A DNA stretch of 64,000 nt, taken from contig OZ038422.1 of NCBI GenBank assembly GCA_964036155.1, forward strand, positions 7,835,201-7,899,200, given 5' to 3'. The translations under genes were made by a program, and so were the position numbers. The notes under the pieces are model-generated. The model was not told the origin of the DNA. It was given only the letters and a program-made list of their open reading frames with translations, and did not search any database. Source of the stretch: Diploscapter coronatus (Eukaryota; Nematoda; Chromadorea; Rhabditida; Rhabditidae). Positions 11,036-24,102 of the stretch are shown piece after piece; positions within the stretch are counted from its first letter, which is position 1; the number at the start of each line of letters is the position of its first letter.

Positions 11036-12487
11036 ATGGCTCAAATTTTATCCTCACTCCTACTTCTATCGTTATGCCTCACTGTTTCATCATCAACCTG
11101 GCATCACTATTCATCGGTCAAATTCGAATTTGAGCCAACCGAAAATGCGCAAATCAACACGAAAAAATCAATCCCTGTGCATGTCTCGCTGAACGATGAA
11201 AGTAAGATTTATCTCGAGATATTTTGAAGAGTGGAAATTTTCAAATTCAGAATCTGGAAATTTCATCTCCATCGCTGGCGTCAAAAGTGGTAAATATCAC
11301 GGCTCACTGCTACATTATACGGAGAACTTTTCACTTCCGCTACAATATTCATTCAAACTCCCCGGATTTATTCAAGGTAGTTTTTGACGAGTAGTAAAAA
11401 GTGGCTATAAAATTTTCAGATACGGTTTCATTCCGACTAGGAAGTAACCGGCCAGAATTTTTGAAGCTGAGCAACAACGACTACAAAATGAGGATTAAAG
11501 GGGAAATAGACAAGAAGGAACGGTTTCTGAGTAAATTTGTTTGAGTTTTTGTAAAATTAGCTAAATTAACGTGTATATGCCAAATCTGGTATCTAGTTTT
11601 CATGATGAAATAATTTTTCCTCAACTGAATGTGGTATGTTCAGGTGTGATGGCACAAAACGGTTGTAAGTGTGCGAAAAAGAATTGCGCTTGCTGTGCTT
11701 ATATTCCGCTGCCAGAACACGAGGCATTGAACAGTAAGCAATGATCGAGAAATTCCCTTACTTAAAATTTCATTTAGTCTGCGTGAACGCGACTTACAAC
11801 TCAGAAACAGTTGGTCTCGATTTGGCGATTGGAGTGAACGGTCACTACTTTACGCAGGAAATCTCGCGTAAGTACGTGCAGTATCAGCCGAAAGTTTCGA
11901 ACATTTATCATTTTGAATACATTCCGGTAGGCCAATTTGAGTAAAACTTGGCAGGAATGCAGTTTAGTGGGAAGAATATGTGTGCAGAACTTCGTTCGAG
12001 TTGGTCCACAGTAATTGGGCCTATCAGATTGTATACCAAAGATAATTGTTTCAAACTTTTGATCGCCACTGTAGAAATTAGACTGTTTCATGAACTATGG
12101 TAAAAATTTAGTCCGTAATCCACCCCCAATCTGCCTCGGAATCCCCGAATTGGAACATATTGCCGGCATCTGTATCGCGTTTACTGATGTAAGATCGGTT
12201 TATGTTGATTTTTCAAGTGTTTCGTTGTAATAATGAAATTATTTAAAACAAATTACGATAGGAGAAATGTCTCAGAAAGATCCGAGTATTAACTTGTTCG
12301 CAAATTGAATGGCGTAGCAAAAGTATTTCTCATTTTTTTTAATTTGAAAAATATTTTTTTAAAAATCATTCATTTTCAGTTGGACATCAAGAAAACCGAG
12401 CTCGATGGTTGTGTGGATTTCGAGATTGAGTTGATTCATCTACGAGTCATTCAAGTCAAACTCGGATGTTTCAAAATGCCTATTTGA
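11036..12487 (+). CDS. Secreted DUF4773-like cysteine-rich protein
   Basis: Seven exons in phase: 11036-11201, 11251-11376, 11420-11530, 11644-11733, 11778-11867, 12112-12188 and 12380-12487, about 255 residues. The ATG follows an acceptor-like caatttcag by one base. Residues 1-18 are a signal peptide (MAQILSSLLLLSLCLTVS). From about residue 140 the pattern GCKCAKKNCACC, ICVNATYN, NPPPICLGIPELEHIAGIC, ending in GCVDFEIEL and LGCFKM, fits DUF4773, a secreted family of arthropods and nematodes with no known function. The first half (residues 20-135) is not recognised. AATAAA at 12567-12572 lies 80 nt past the stop. Confidence 0.78.
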
Positions 12488-12659
12488 TTGAATTTTGTTT
12501 TTCCTTCAATTCAAAATGAATGTTTTACTCCATCGAAACTGATAAAGAGATCACATAAAACGATGAAATAAATAAATAAGAAAATGGGTACTTCACCCTA
12601 TTTTAGGATAAAGTACTCATTTCTATAACAAAAATACCAGTACCGAATGAATGAATGAT

Positions 12660-15600
12660 TTACGTTGGTTTGGGTGTGGCGACTTTGACGAATGTGGCAG
12701 AGGAGGAGAAGTAGTTGGATGAGGAAGGGGCCACGGCCCTCTCTGCGGCCGCATTCGGGTTCACGATCTCGATGCCCTGCACGGGAGTGAATGTGACAGA
12801 GGACACTGTGCCTGCCACCTGAAAGCGATTATTTCAGAAAGGCATTTTGAATAAATTTATGAGCATTTTCCCTTCAAACGAAGTACATTTAATAGCTTAT
12901 TCTCCTGTGTAGTCAATTCATGGTTGAAGATCGAAATTTTCATTTTGCAGTCAAATAAAATTGAAAAGATATCATTCTACAGACAGCAAGTGTATTTCAA
13001 TAATTAAAAAAAAAAAAAAAATAAAATAAAATCCTCCAACCTTGCTCCTGATAGAGGTGAGTCCTCCAGCCTGTGCTCTCTGCCTCTCCAGCTGTCTTTG
13101 GAGTTTCTGCGACATTCGCACTCGAGTTTTGCTGTCCACAACTCCTCTTCGAATGCTGCCACCTGCTGCATTACCCGTTTTGACCTGAAAATGAGATGTA
13201 TTTTTCACAAATTGGACATTTTATCTGAAGTGTCTTTGAAAGCCATAAACTATAAATCCTAAACTAAGGCGAAATTGAAAACAATGTTTCTTCTTATATT
13301 TATCGCGATAACGTACCTGTCCTAGATCGAATCCGATGTTGTCTTGCATGACATCCTCTCCCAGTTCGCCGAAATTCATTCTGTTCGCCTTCTTCCTCAG
13401 ATCAGTCATTCCGAGACGCTCTTTCATTTTACGGACTCGTCTTCCTGAAAATAAAGCAATGGCCGCCTGCTTTTTGAATCACATAAAAGTCAATTCTAGG
13501 ATGCAAGCATGAATTTCACTAAAAATAGAAAAAAACGTTATAGAAAGATCGTTTGTCAAGATTATTGCAAGTAAAATGCAAACAAAACCAAACCGACCTC
13601 CTCTCTTCTTGCTGGCCTTGTCGAGCGGTTTCGGCAAAGCCTTCGTAGCCTTGACTGGAGGCGGTTCGAGCAACTTTTCCATTTTATGATGGATCTGAAA
13701 CGAGAAGAAATGTGGTTTTCATTCCGAAAAATATCCTCTCACTTCTTCCAGAAGTTTAGATCCGATATCTCCTTCTGGTGATTCGTGCAGAGCGTCAACT
13801 CGAGCTGCCAGAGTTGCTTTCGCAGCCAGAATTTTCATCGCTTTGCTGAAATTGACATTTTCAGCAAAATCTTTGGAATAATGGAATAATAATTTCATAT
13901 TTGGGAGGTGATGAGGAAAACTAAAAAAAAATACCCTTTCAAATCAGGAGGCATGGCCTGGACAATTGGATGATAGAAGACGAAACCGTAGTGACGATTC
14001 AGAGACGCGGAGGAGAAACCGGCCAGAGTCTTCTTCTGCTTTCCGAGCACCTGGAATACACAAAATGGGAATGAAGAAAAACTTCTGTATCATAGAATCA
14101 TAGACGAGAAGATTTGATTTACAAAGTTGACATTATTTTAGAAAGGAAAAGAAAAGCCAACTTGTATGTTGCAGGCAGGCATCTTTGCGAGAGGGGCGAG
14201 GCCTCCAGCCTGAGAGACGAGCAGAGCCGTGGTGCCTGCGCCTAGAAGGGCAACCAGATTGGGGGCGATCAGGCTCATTCGCATTTCGATCAGCTGCTGC
14301 ATCGCACGGCGGTCCTGAAAAATGAACAATATCCTCCAAAAATCGCGTTTTCTTCTTCTCAATTTGATCAAATCTAAAAATTGTCCTATTCAGAAGAAAA
14401 ACGTCTTAAAAATTCTCTGATAAAATCAACAACTAGAGAAAATGATCTACAGCATAGAGTTTGTCGGCCAAATCGCAGGCCTCCATGACGGAGTTCAACT
14501 CGCTGAGTTCGAGAGGCTGTCCCTGAGTGGTGGACACAGTCACAGACACGACGATGCATGTGGCCGGGTTGAGGAACTGACCCAGCAGGTCCTGAAAACA
14601 GTAGAAGATATATTGCTGAGTAAAATAATCAATGAGTGTGACGAGAGCAATTTTGAACTTGTCAAATAGGACAATTTGAAAATATCTCTATCTCGCAACT
14701 TGAGACAGTATGCACAAGTGCGAGAGACGATTTTCCGAAGATCTCGAACCTCGCATACTATTTCGTAAAGTTATGAAGTTGCGAGATTTGCGAATATCCG
14801 CCAAATAAAAATCAAAATTTAGCAAGATCAAATAAATTGCAGTCAAATTGAAATTTTGGCTCGTTACTGGTCGATAAATAGGCGGAAATGTTTACCTTAT
14901 TCTGTCCCTTGGTGCTGATATCATTGCCCATCAACTGGACGGTGGCCAAGTACTCGAGAGGAGTGGGGACGAGGGTCTCCAACTCGGGGAATCGTTTCTC
15001 GTACTTGTCGCGCACGAACTTGTGGATCACGTTGATCTCGCTGTCGATTTCAGCCACTAACTGAAAGCAATTTTTATGAGTATCCTACCGGTAAATAATG
15101 ATAAATTTTTAGTCAGAGATAAGTCTCATTAACGAAAACTGTACATTATCATACTTCTCAAGCCAAAAAGCAAAAAAAAACCTACTTCAGGGCTTTTTCT
15201 TCACACATTTTCTAAATTCGCAAAATCTGCCAAACAGTTTTCTTCTATGAGCAAAGAATAAAATGTTACCTTGGACAATTTGACGATCAGTTGATACTGA
15301 GGATCAGCCTCGAGTGGAGCAGTGACGACCACCTCATCAGTCCTCTCCAGCTCCCTCTGCAGAGCCGATGTCAATTCCAGGTAGCTGAACAGAAATAGCT
15401 TATTTGTAAACTTTTGGAAATTTTAAATGATGAGATATATAGCTAGGAATAGGAAAGGGAATTAACGAGTAGAAAATAATCTCACTATCCAATCATCTCG
15501 CTAATAACAAGTTGCCTATTTTTCCTATAAAAATCTCACTTTTGAGTCTTGGAGAGTCTGGCGATATCGTGCACAGAGGAGTAGTCCTTTGTGTCCACCT

Positions 15601-16002
15601 GCTCTTCCGTAGCTTCCTCGATTTCCTCTTCTTTCACTGGCTGAAATCAGAAATTTTATTTCTGGCAAAAAATTTAAAATTTCCTTTTTTTTTAGAATTT
15701 GCTTTCAAGGAAATGCAAAATCGGATTGAATTTTTCTTTGTTCATCTGTATGGAAATACGAAATTCCGAATTTTGTCATTTCAAATATACAGAAAATAGA
15801 CTCGAAAAACGATTTTTTCGAGCACAAAATCTAGAAATTCTATGAATTCTTTCAAAGAAAACTTCTTTTCAGAACTGAAAAATATAATTTGACAAAATTT
15901 CTTATTTTCAAGAAAAAATGAAAAGCCCACTTCGAGAGCTTGCTCGATGTCATCAGTGTCATCCTCGTCAAAATCTGCCAGCAGCTCATCGGCCAGAGAC
16001 AT
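12660..16002 (-). CDS. prp-31: U4/U6 snRNP splicing factor PRP31
   Basis: Twelve minus-strand exons in phase: 15931-16002, 15540-15640, 15270-15384, 14896-15060, 14451-14591, 14162-14314, 13935-14050, 13743-13845, 13598-13694, 13317-13444, 13041-13184 and 12660-12818. The product is 497 residues (human PRPF31 has 499). It starts MSLADELLADFDEDD like the human protein. The NOSIC region holds INVIHKFVRDKYEKRFPELE, and the Nop domain (about 185-325) holds MSLIAPNLVALLGAGTTALL and LAKMPACNIQ. The basic tail (KKRGGRR, RKMKERLGMTDLRKKANRM) and the end (VTFTPVQGIEIVNP) also match. The protein bridges the U4 snRNA/15.5K complex and U6 during tri-snRNP assembly in the nucleus. Confidence 0.96.
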
Positions 16003-16091
16003 TTTTCACGCTAAACGATAAAAATGACTTTCGAAAACGGCAGAAAATAAAAATAAAACGGGTTTCGTATTTCGGTGGTCGATTGTGAAGC

Positions 16092-16330
16092 CCCACTATC
16101 CGTACAACGACTGCGAGTTTTTACAGCATACTCTGCGTTTAAACGCGTAGTTCAAATTCGATCAATGGGAGGGTGAATGAAAGGAAAGAAAAGAGGGAGA
16201 ATTTTGTTGTTTCTAATAACTTTTGGGGATTTTTTTTTTTTCAAATTCCACAAATTATCAATTTATTGGTTGGTTTTGGTTGGTAAGGCCGAAAAACATC
16301 CAGATTCGCAGTCGTTGTACGGATAGTGGG
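16092..16330. mobile_element. MITE-like element with perfect 25-bp terminal repeats
   Basis: The 25 bases at 16092-16116 (CCCACTATCCGTACAACGAC...) recur as an exact reverse complement at 16306-16330. The 189-bp interior has no coding frame. It fills most of the promoter gap between divergent prp-31 and the syntaxin gene. I see no clear target duplication. Confidence 0.75.
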
Positions 16331-16503
16331 ACGTGTTTTTTTCTCGATTTTCTTATCGATTTTTGCGTGTTTTTCTCGATTTTGATGTTGAAATTTTGCT
16401 GAGATTTCCTGAAATTGTTGTAGTTTTGAAGAAAAGTTCATTTTCACATTTTAGTGAGTAGTTGACCCGATAATTCGAGGAATCGAGCCAGCCAGAGCCG
16501 AAA

Positions 16504-18323
16504 ATGGATTTCAACCGAGAATTCGGGGAGAAGGACAACACAGTCATTTCCAACATCCAGGGCAACATCCAGAATCTCAGTCACCAAGGTTAGAATGGGT
16601 TTTTGTTCCAAACAATTACAGAAAAAATCCACGTGATTTTGAAGACGAAGCTTGTGATCGTGTTTTTAGCAACTTATTTACGACTTTTAAAGATAGAAAA
16701 TCATTTAAATCGTGAATTTTAGGGACTTTAGAAATCTAAGTGGCTCGGTAGTAGAAGAAAAGATGAAATCTTGACTTATACAATTGTTCAATTTTAGTGC
16801 AGCAACTGGAAGCGTTCATTCCGCGTCTGACAGACAGCACAGAGGATGGCGAGAGGAGTAGGGAGCAATTCAACGAAGTAAAAGAGTTTTGAATGAGAAA
16901 GAGGAACAAATGATCGTCTTTCAGATGGCACAGAGAGCCCAGACTCTGTCGAGAGAGACCAACAGGCTCATGAGGAATCTCGTCGAGCTCAGCAATTCCA
17001 ATGTAAGCAATTTTATGTGCTCGTTTTAGAATGAAGAAACCAGATAACTTTATCAGAAGAGCTTACCAGGAATCACGATAATAAACTCGAATTCATATTT
17101 TCATCACGAAAATCCAAATTACGATGATTTTAAGAGAGCGATGCGTGTCCATCGTGAGCGTCTGCAGAACGAATACATTCGAGTGCTCAACCAGCTGCAG
17201 GCCGTGCAGAGAAAGGCCGCTCAGACCGAAAAAGCCAGCATCAAGCAGGTAGATTTTAAAAATTAATGATAAAAAAGGATAGAGTCGACAAGAATGGATT
17301 TTGAAATTGTCGAAGACGAAGATTTCATAATGACAATTTCAACCACAGCCTATAAAGAAAGCTAATTATGTTTTATTTGCAATCATACATTTTGAACTGA
17401 ATATCATCCAGCACTATTTTCAGGCTCGCGATGCAGTGATTCAAGACCAGGAGGCAGCCGCGTACAACGAGTCTGGCTACTTTGCCTCCAGACCGCAGCA
17501 GCAGAGCGCTCAGCAGCACATCAATTTGCAGGAGATCAAAGAAAGACAACAGGTTTGTCGGGGATTTTGAAGCTCATGATAGAAGGAAAGTGATAGACGA
17601 AGTCGGGATTTCGAGCACCGAGTTTTTGCTACCGAATTCGAAAATGGCATTTAGAATTTCGCAAAAACGCCATGAATTATGGGTGTCTAAAAACGAAACA
17701 TTTTTCTATCCATAAACTAATAATCGTTAGATTTGCAGGCCTTGCAACAACTCGAGCAGGACATCGGGGATGTGAATCAGATCTTCGCTGAATTGGCGCG
17801 AATCGTCCACGAACAGGGCGATGTGGTCGACAGTATCGAGGCCAATGTCGAGAATGCACAGATTCATGTTGAACAGGTTGGGATTTCTTTTACTTTTTTC
17901 AATTTGTTAGTACTTTTAAACATTTTGAATTCTTCTAGAAACAGGCAAGATGAAATTCTGATATCGAAAATTATTCCAATTATGAATCAACATAAGTGGG
18001 AATTTAATCTTGAAAAGTTAGAATCAAAAATGCAATTTTGAACCATACCTGGTTTAAATTCGATTTTGCATATATAGTTTTAGTTCCATCTTCTGAATTT
18101 TGACTTATCACTTTAGAAATTGTAAAATCATGAAGAACAAAACATTAATTCTACTTGAGTTTCTCATTTCATTAATTTGCAGGGTGCAGTGAATGTGCAG
18201 CAGGCGGCGTACTACAACGCGAAGGCTCGCCAGAAGAAGTTTCTGCTGATAACCTTCTTCCTGCTGCTCGCTTTAATCATTGGACTCACCATCTACTTGT
18301 CCAGGTTTGCATTTTCATTTTAG
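16504..18323 (+). CDS. syx-7: Endosomal Qa-SNARE, syntaxin 7/12 type
   Basis: Seven exons in phase: 16504-16588, 16798-16877, 16925-17002, 17135-17248, 17424-17552, 17739-17876 and 18183-18323, giving 254 residues. The N-terminal half is helical (Habc). The SNARE motif covers about residues 163-222 with [20 protein letters not shown] and SIEANVENA, and Q188 is the zero-layer glutamine. A hydrophobic anchor ([20 protein letters not shown], about 228-248) closes the protein. The sequence matches the syntaxin 7/12 group, which mediates fusion among early and late endosomes. A ttttag at 16449-16454 upstream of the ATG could accept a spliced leader. Assignment to syx-7 rather than another endosomal syntaxin is by similarity. 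Confidence 0.92.
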
Positions 18324-19797
18324 CCACTTTATTATCAAATCAAGTATCGATTTCATTATGAAAAGTTGTATGGTTCATAAGAAGTGAAACGGTTTTGCTA
18401 TTACATGTCCGACTCGTTTTCAATGGCAATGATTGAGAGACAATAGTTTTTGTGACAACTAAAATAAGACGATGAAATGGAATTGCAAAAATATCCAAGG
18501 CGTTTTTCCTGCCTGAACTAGATTGTTTTGCAATTTCAAAATAACTGTTTCTCTTATTTATTGAAATTAGTTGAAGGTTTTATCAAAAATCTAAAAAAGT
18601 AGCGGGAAAAGAAACTTTTATTAAACCAAAATAAGATCGAGGGGAAAGTGCGCGGTTCAGAAAATCGGATTCAAAGGGGAACAGGGAAAACGCATCCACG
18701 TATGCGTGAATTAAAATGTTCTTTCAGATAAAAAAGGCTCATACATTGAAATGAAAGATTGAATTATATTCAATAGCATTTTCAGGTAAACTTCTGTTAA
18801 CTTCCCACAAACATTTTTCGGATCCATACAAATATTCACATTTTCATTTGTTATTCATCGTTCCATCATTTTTCGTAAGTCTACTATTTCCTTTATCAAA
18901 TTTATGTGCTCCGTTCTCGAAAATGACATCAATCAATAGATAATTTATTTTCTCTACTTATTTTTTTTTATCTTTTCTTTCTTTGTATCATACTCCATTC
19001 ATCATCGGTTCTCTATGTACTTAATTTCGATGGAAATTTTAGGCTTTTAAAATTTTGATTTTACTTTTCCTGCAAATACTTTATGATGAAAATCAGATTT
19101 TTATCAGCCTTATTAAAATGTAAAAAAGATTCTGGCATTCTTCTCCCAGATATAATTTGTGTAGTGATTGGATTCCAAAGTGAATTGAGAAAAGGGTTTA
19201 GATCGGCGTGATTCATTTACAATACCGTTTTTAACACAAACATACTCGATGTTCTATCGGATTTTATCATTTTTTCCTACCGTAAAAAGGATAGTTTCCT
19301 TCGATCTGCGATTGAGAATTCATTGAATTTCATCATTTTTATTGAAGATTTTCAAAAGATCTATACATTTTCAGTGTCGTCGTCGTTTTAAAATATTTAT
19401 TTTTGATTGAGAAATAAAGTTTTACCAAAAATTAAATCAGTTGAATTTAATTCTGTTTGAAGCCTTGCATTCGTTTTTATCCTGTCAAGCGAAGAAACAC
19501 CTTTATAAAATAGCAAGACATTTATCACTATTAGCGGGTCGAATTTTCCTCAATACAATAGCGACAAATTGAGTGAAATGAAGTAAATTTCTCGATTGTT
19601 TTCAGTTTGATCATTTCACTTCAACTTTCCGTTTCCACTGCTATTGATTCATTGTCAAACGTCACTCCTTGACTCATCTCGTTTCTCTGCACTCTCCCTG
19701 ATTGCTCCATTCTCTCACTCTTTACCTCTTTCATCATTTCCAACCTAACAGCCTATTTCATGTTGTGCATTCCCTCTCCGCCTCTTCGTCGACTTCA
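18324..19797. other. Intergenic, no gene seen
   Basis: AT-rich with no exon-like stretch on either strand. It probably holds the syntaxin 3' UTR and the promoter of the next secreted gene. Confidence 0.5.
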
Positions 19798-21036
19798 ATG
19801 AAAATGCTTCGCCGTTCCATATTTTTATTCGTAATCATTTCGATCTCATTCGCCTGCATTGGTGGTAGGAATGTACGATCAGGTTAGTGGAGAAACTTTC
19901 TTACAATTTTTTCACGCCATTTTTATAAATACGTTGACTGACACACCCATTTTCCTTCTATCGTCGATATTTCGGAGAAAGAATTGAATTGAATTTTTTA
20001 CCCTAGAATCTTACAAAATTTATTAATTTAAAAATTCAATTTTTTCGCAACTCTTTCTTAAAATGGGCAGTTTATAGATGGAGAGCAATGGTGGAATAAT
20101 GCAACCAAGCAATGCCAATACTTCATTTTTCTACTCATTTCCTATCAATTTGTATTGCATTTCTTCATTTTTGTGTTACGCCATTGCGCTATTTACATGT
20201 TTCTCTCGAAATGTCATTAAAAATTGCACTACTATCTGTCAAGAACCAAATAGACTAGATTCACGATAATTTTAGTGGATGACGCGTCGACAACAACCAC
20301 AGAAAAGACCCTTCTTCCCGTGCAACACGTTCGGCAGGACTGGGATGGACAGCTGATTGCTAACAGAGACAAACAGGTCGACGAGGTGCAGAAGGAGGAG
20401 GCTATCAAGAAAACCTGCATTACGAGTAGGAATTAGTCATAATTAGACAGAATCACTTCCTACCTACCGTTCACGAAATATTAAATTTTGACAAATCACC
20501 TCTTCAATCTAAATACGCAATTCTAGGTTTATCTTACGCATGCACCTAACCTTAGATGTCAACGCATTTCTTGAACGTCTAACGATCTTTCTATAAAATA
20601 TGATTACATTTTCAAAAAATTACGCTCGTAGCTTTAGATTTATAGTTTCGACCAGGAGGTGTGTGGATTTTGGATTTTAAGAATTCGGAATCGGAACTCC
20701 ACACACCCCTGATTTTTACATTTTCATCAAGAACGAGGCAAAATTTCAAATCCGTTTCAAATTCAATTTTGACATTTCAAAAACATCGACTCTGCATAAA
20801 ATAGTTCTCGTCATACTTCAAGATCTTCAATTTATTCAGTTTCTTTTTTAGAAGAGGAAGCAGCAGCGATGGGACTAGATCAGAATGGAGGATTCGACGA
20901 TAATCAGGCTGCCGGCAACGAGACAACCACCTTGAAAAATGGGTTCGTATTCAACGACACAACGCCTTTCAATGGAACGGAAGTCGTCGAGGAAGTCGCC
21001 CAGCTCAAAATATACAAACCTCTCTGTGACGACTAG
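19798..21036 (+). CDS. Small secreted protein, family unknown
   Basis: Three exons in phase: 19798-19882, 20276-20425 and 20852-21036, giving 139 residues. The start MKMLRRSIFLFVIISISFAC is a clear signal peptide. The mature part is acidic and polar with a Thr run (DDASTTTTEKT), a Glu/Lys segment and three N-glycosylation sequons (NET, NDT, NGT) in the last exon, ending YKPLCDD. Only two or three cysteines occur after the signal. I do not recognise the family. Intron 2 carries a foldback repeat. Confidence 0.72.
20653..20711. repeat. Foldback repeat in an intron of the secreted-protein gene
   Basis: CAGGAGGTGTGTGGA (20653-20667) is mirrored by TCCACACACCCCTG (20698-20711) with one or two differences. 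Confidence 0.6.
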
Positions 21037-21687
21037 AGAATGTCGAGTTGCTTCTGCATTAACACAAACAACGCACAGACCGAGCGGGTCAAAATATTAA
21101 TTCTCAACTCTAATTCAACTGATGAAACTTGGAATGAGCCATATTGGTTTCTGAGTCTCTTCGAAAGCTGTCATAATTCTAAATCTAAAACAATTGTCAA
21201 TTTGATCACTTCTTGCTCATCTCTTCGATAAAAAAACAATTTAGCCTCGGGTATCCATGCATTTCCTTTGAAAGATTCGCTAGTTCTCGTCATCTAACAA
21301 ACTTGATGTCACATTAAAAAAAACTAGGGGTAAAATAAACCTTTTCCTATTCTAAAAATCATGTACTGTAAACGATGCCTCGACACATCAGCACAATAAT
21401 TTTTTCTTCAACAAACTCATCGTTGTGTCACTTTTCTAAATGTTGATATAGTCTTGAAAAAAAGAACACGCGAACACTTGCACTTGTGTCGCATTGTTCT
21501 GCACTCGATCGATGACTCATCGCCACCGGCTCTGTTCTTTCCATCACTCTTCCCCCTTTTCCCGCCCAGGTTTCTATTTCTCTGGCCATTTTCGTATTCC
21601 TTCCTCTCACAATAAGGAATAGTTCAACCAACACATCTAGCATATTCCCTCAAAAGCGAATATTGCCCGACTTTTCCAGAAGCAAGT
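21037..21687. other. Upstream region of the U2 snRNA gene
   Basis: No coding signal. It should contain the proximal sequence element of the snRNA promoter, about 60-70 bases before 21688, but I cannot name its exact bases. Confidence 0.4.
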
Positions 21688-21870
21688 ATCGCTTCTCGGC
21701 CTATGGCTAAGATCAAAGTGTAGTAACTGTTCTTATCGAATTAACCTTCGATATCTCCCCAATCGGGGAGAATAAGGTTATTTGATTTTTGGAGGCTTGA
21801 TCGGAACCGGGGCTTGCTCCGACCGATCACGGGTCGTTCCAGCGTGGCACTTAGAGCTGGATACGGCCCA
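21688..21870 (+). ncRNA. U2 spliceosomal snRNA
   Basis: The sequence begins ATCGCTTCTCGGCC and continues GGCTAAGATCAAAGTG, the conserved U2 5' end with stem I. The branch-point-pairing block GTAGTA is intact (around 21718-21727), followed by CTGTTCTTATCGAATTAACC. An Sm-type site TGATTTTTGGA lies near 21783-21793. The 3' stems (CGGGGCTTGCTCCG and GAGCTGG...GGCCCA) match the nematode U2 layout. Length is about 183 nt, close to C. elegans U2. The base after GTAGTA is A where U is usual. Confidence 0.93.
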
Positions 21871-24102
21871 CACCCCAAATGGGGTGAATAATACAAACGA
21901 AAAGCACAAGAAGAAACAACCGGATGACACCACAGGTTAAAAAACGGATAAAACTGATATTTTTCGTTTTTCTACTTTATAATTAAATAATCACTTTTTT
22001 CCTTTATTTCAGTGTTTATTCACAGAACTGCCATACCAACTACACAATTCGACCACGCTGATTCCGAAAATGACATCCATTTTCAGTTTCGACTTCGAAA
22101 AATACCCGAAATTGCACATAAAATAGGTTTTTTTTTTTACTTTTTTTGTTCATTTTTTGAGTTTTTCGCCCAAAAACCTGCTTTTTTGGTCTGGAATCAG
22201 AGGGAAATTCCCCACATTCTGTTGCACATTTCACGGGCTTCAAAGTGGTGTACAACATGTGGGGGTGGAAACGCCTCTGAAGGTCGGTGACACCTCAGAA
22301 GTGAGTGACGTCAAAATCGATTTCTCGAAAGGGCACATTTATGCTCGAAATGGGGTTCATTCGACTCGGAATTTAGTGCTGATTCAGAGTATGCTATTGT
22401 TTTGTCATTTAGAACTATCTTGTCACTGATAGGGCAGTGATAAGGGGTGGTAGGGTCATGAAATTGAGCAATAGGCTGATATAGATATAGATGTCATTTG
22501 ACTCGGAATTAGAAATTTACACTCATTATGAATATTCTACTATTTTAGTTGATTTGATGGGGTCTTATCACTGATAATTATAGAGAATAGTTGCAAATTT
22601 AATTTTTGAAAGAAAATCATCAGTACAAAAACGATAGACTATCTTTGAATTCTGAGTTTCATTTTAAGTGGAAATGGTGGAAAATTTCAACATAAAATAA
22701 GACATCAATTCATTTTATTTTGAACTTTGAGTCAGAATTTCATTGGAAATGACACATTTACAGATTATCTTGGGAGATTTCTAAAATAAAAAAACATTCT
22801 ATTTCAATTTAGAATCTGGATTTGATTTACAAATTTCGAGAGTGATTACCTTACAATTAGAGTGCCAGAATTGTATTCCAGGCTAATGTGTATAACAACA
22901 AATGAGAGATTTATTTCATTTGGAATCTACTTTGATTTGTCAAGAATAGGCACCAGAATAGGTTGAATTTGTAGGGATTTCATCTGATTCATTTGATTTA
23001 CTAACAATCTCTAATCATCATTTCATTGAAGATTCTCACACAATTGAAATACAAATGATCGAACATTAGTCTATTAAACATTTTGAACCACAAATCCTAT
23101 TCTTGACTCTATCATTCACAGAAATGTGTTATATTTATAGTTTCTTATTTCTAAAAATGGAGTAGTTTCAAATTAATCTAATTTAATTATGCATTTTGGA
23201 CCAATTCACCCACACAAATGTAACTATAAATTACAGATAAAGGTGGTAGATGTCATTGAAAGTCTAGTTTATTCAATAAATATGAAGTAATAACTGAGTT
23301 TCAATCCCCATTATACAGACAACTCTCGAAGACATCCAATAAAGACACTGAAGTAAATATTCTTTAAACATATTGTATTTCAAATATTTTGTAACCAAAT
23401 CTAGTATTTATTTTATAGTAATTTTCTCTCAAAATATATAACAGAAATAGTTAATCAATTTGTGAACAGTTTTTGAATGTATTTAGAGCATATTGCTAGT
23501 CGGCAGTATCGATCGATGTTAGTGTATTTTTTCTTACTTTCTCCATGTTTCACTGAAGTAGCTTGTGTATTTCCCTCTCAGTCAACCTCTTCTTCACTAC
23601 CTGACTGATGATGAAACATTTCATCATTTTCATGGCGTCACTCCATTTAATTTCAACTCAATATCTTTCAGTATTTGTCAAATGTATTCTATCGTTTTGC
23701 CACTATAATTTCCGCTCTTTTTAATTCTAAACATCAATACAAGAATATTTAAATAAGCGTAAATTTTAACTTACAACCTCGTTTGAAGGGGACAATCTAT
23801 ATAATTAATACTAGAACTTCAATGACATCTACTAACATTTTAGCTTTAAATTTTTGTATATTTTGTATTAATAAAAGGCTTAATTCCCAAGTTTGAGAGG
23901 CAACTACCAATACACTACTACAAATCATTGTCTAACAACCCCTACATCTATCTTCAACCAGATTTGTTACATATTTCAACATGCATCTTCAAATGTTAGG
24001 ATTCTTAAATGATCAATTTCCAACTCACTAATTTCAGACTTTCTCGTTCAATCAATACTCTTTTACTACTTCCATTTTTATTGTTTAGGTCTCTTAACAA
24101 AG
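21871..24102. other. Long gap with possible exon-like fragments near its left end
   Basis: Between 22012 and 22430 there are short coding-like stretches in different frames (for example KVGDTSEVSDVKIDFSKGH around 22280-22340), some beside splice-like sites. They do not join into one protein and may be remnants. From about 22450 to 24060 I see only AT-rich DNA. Confidence 0.4.
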
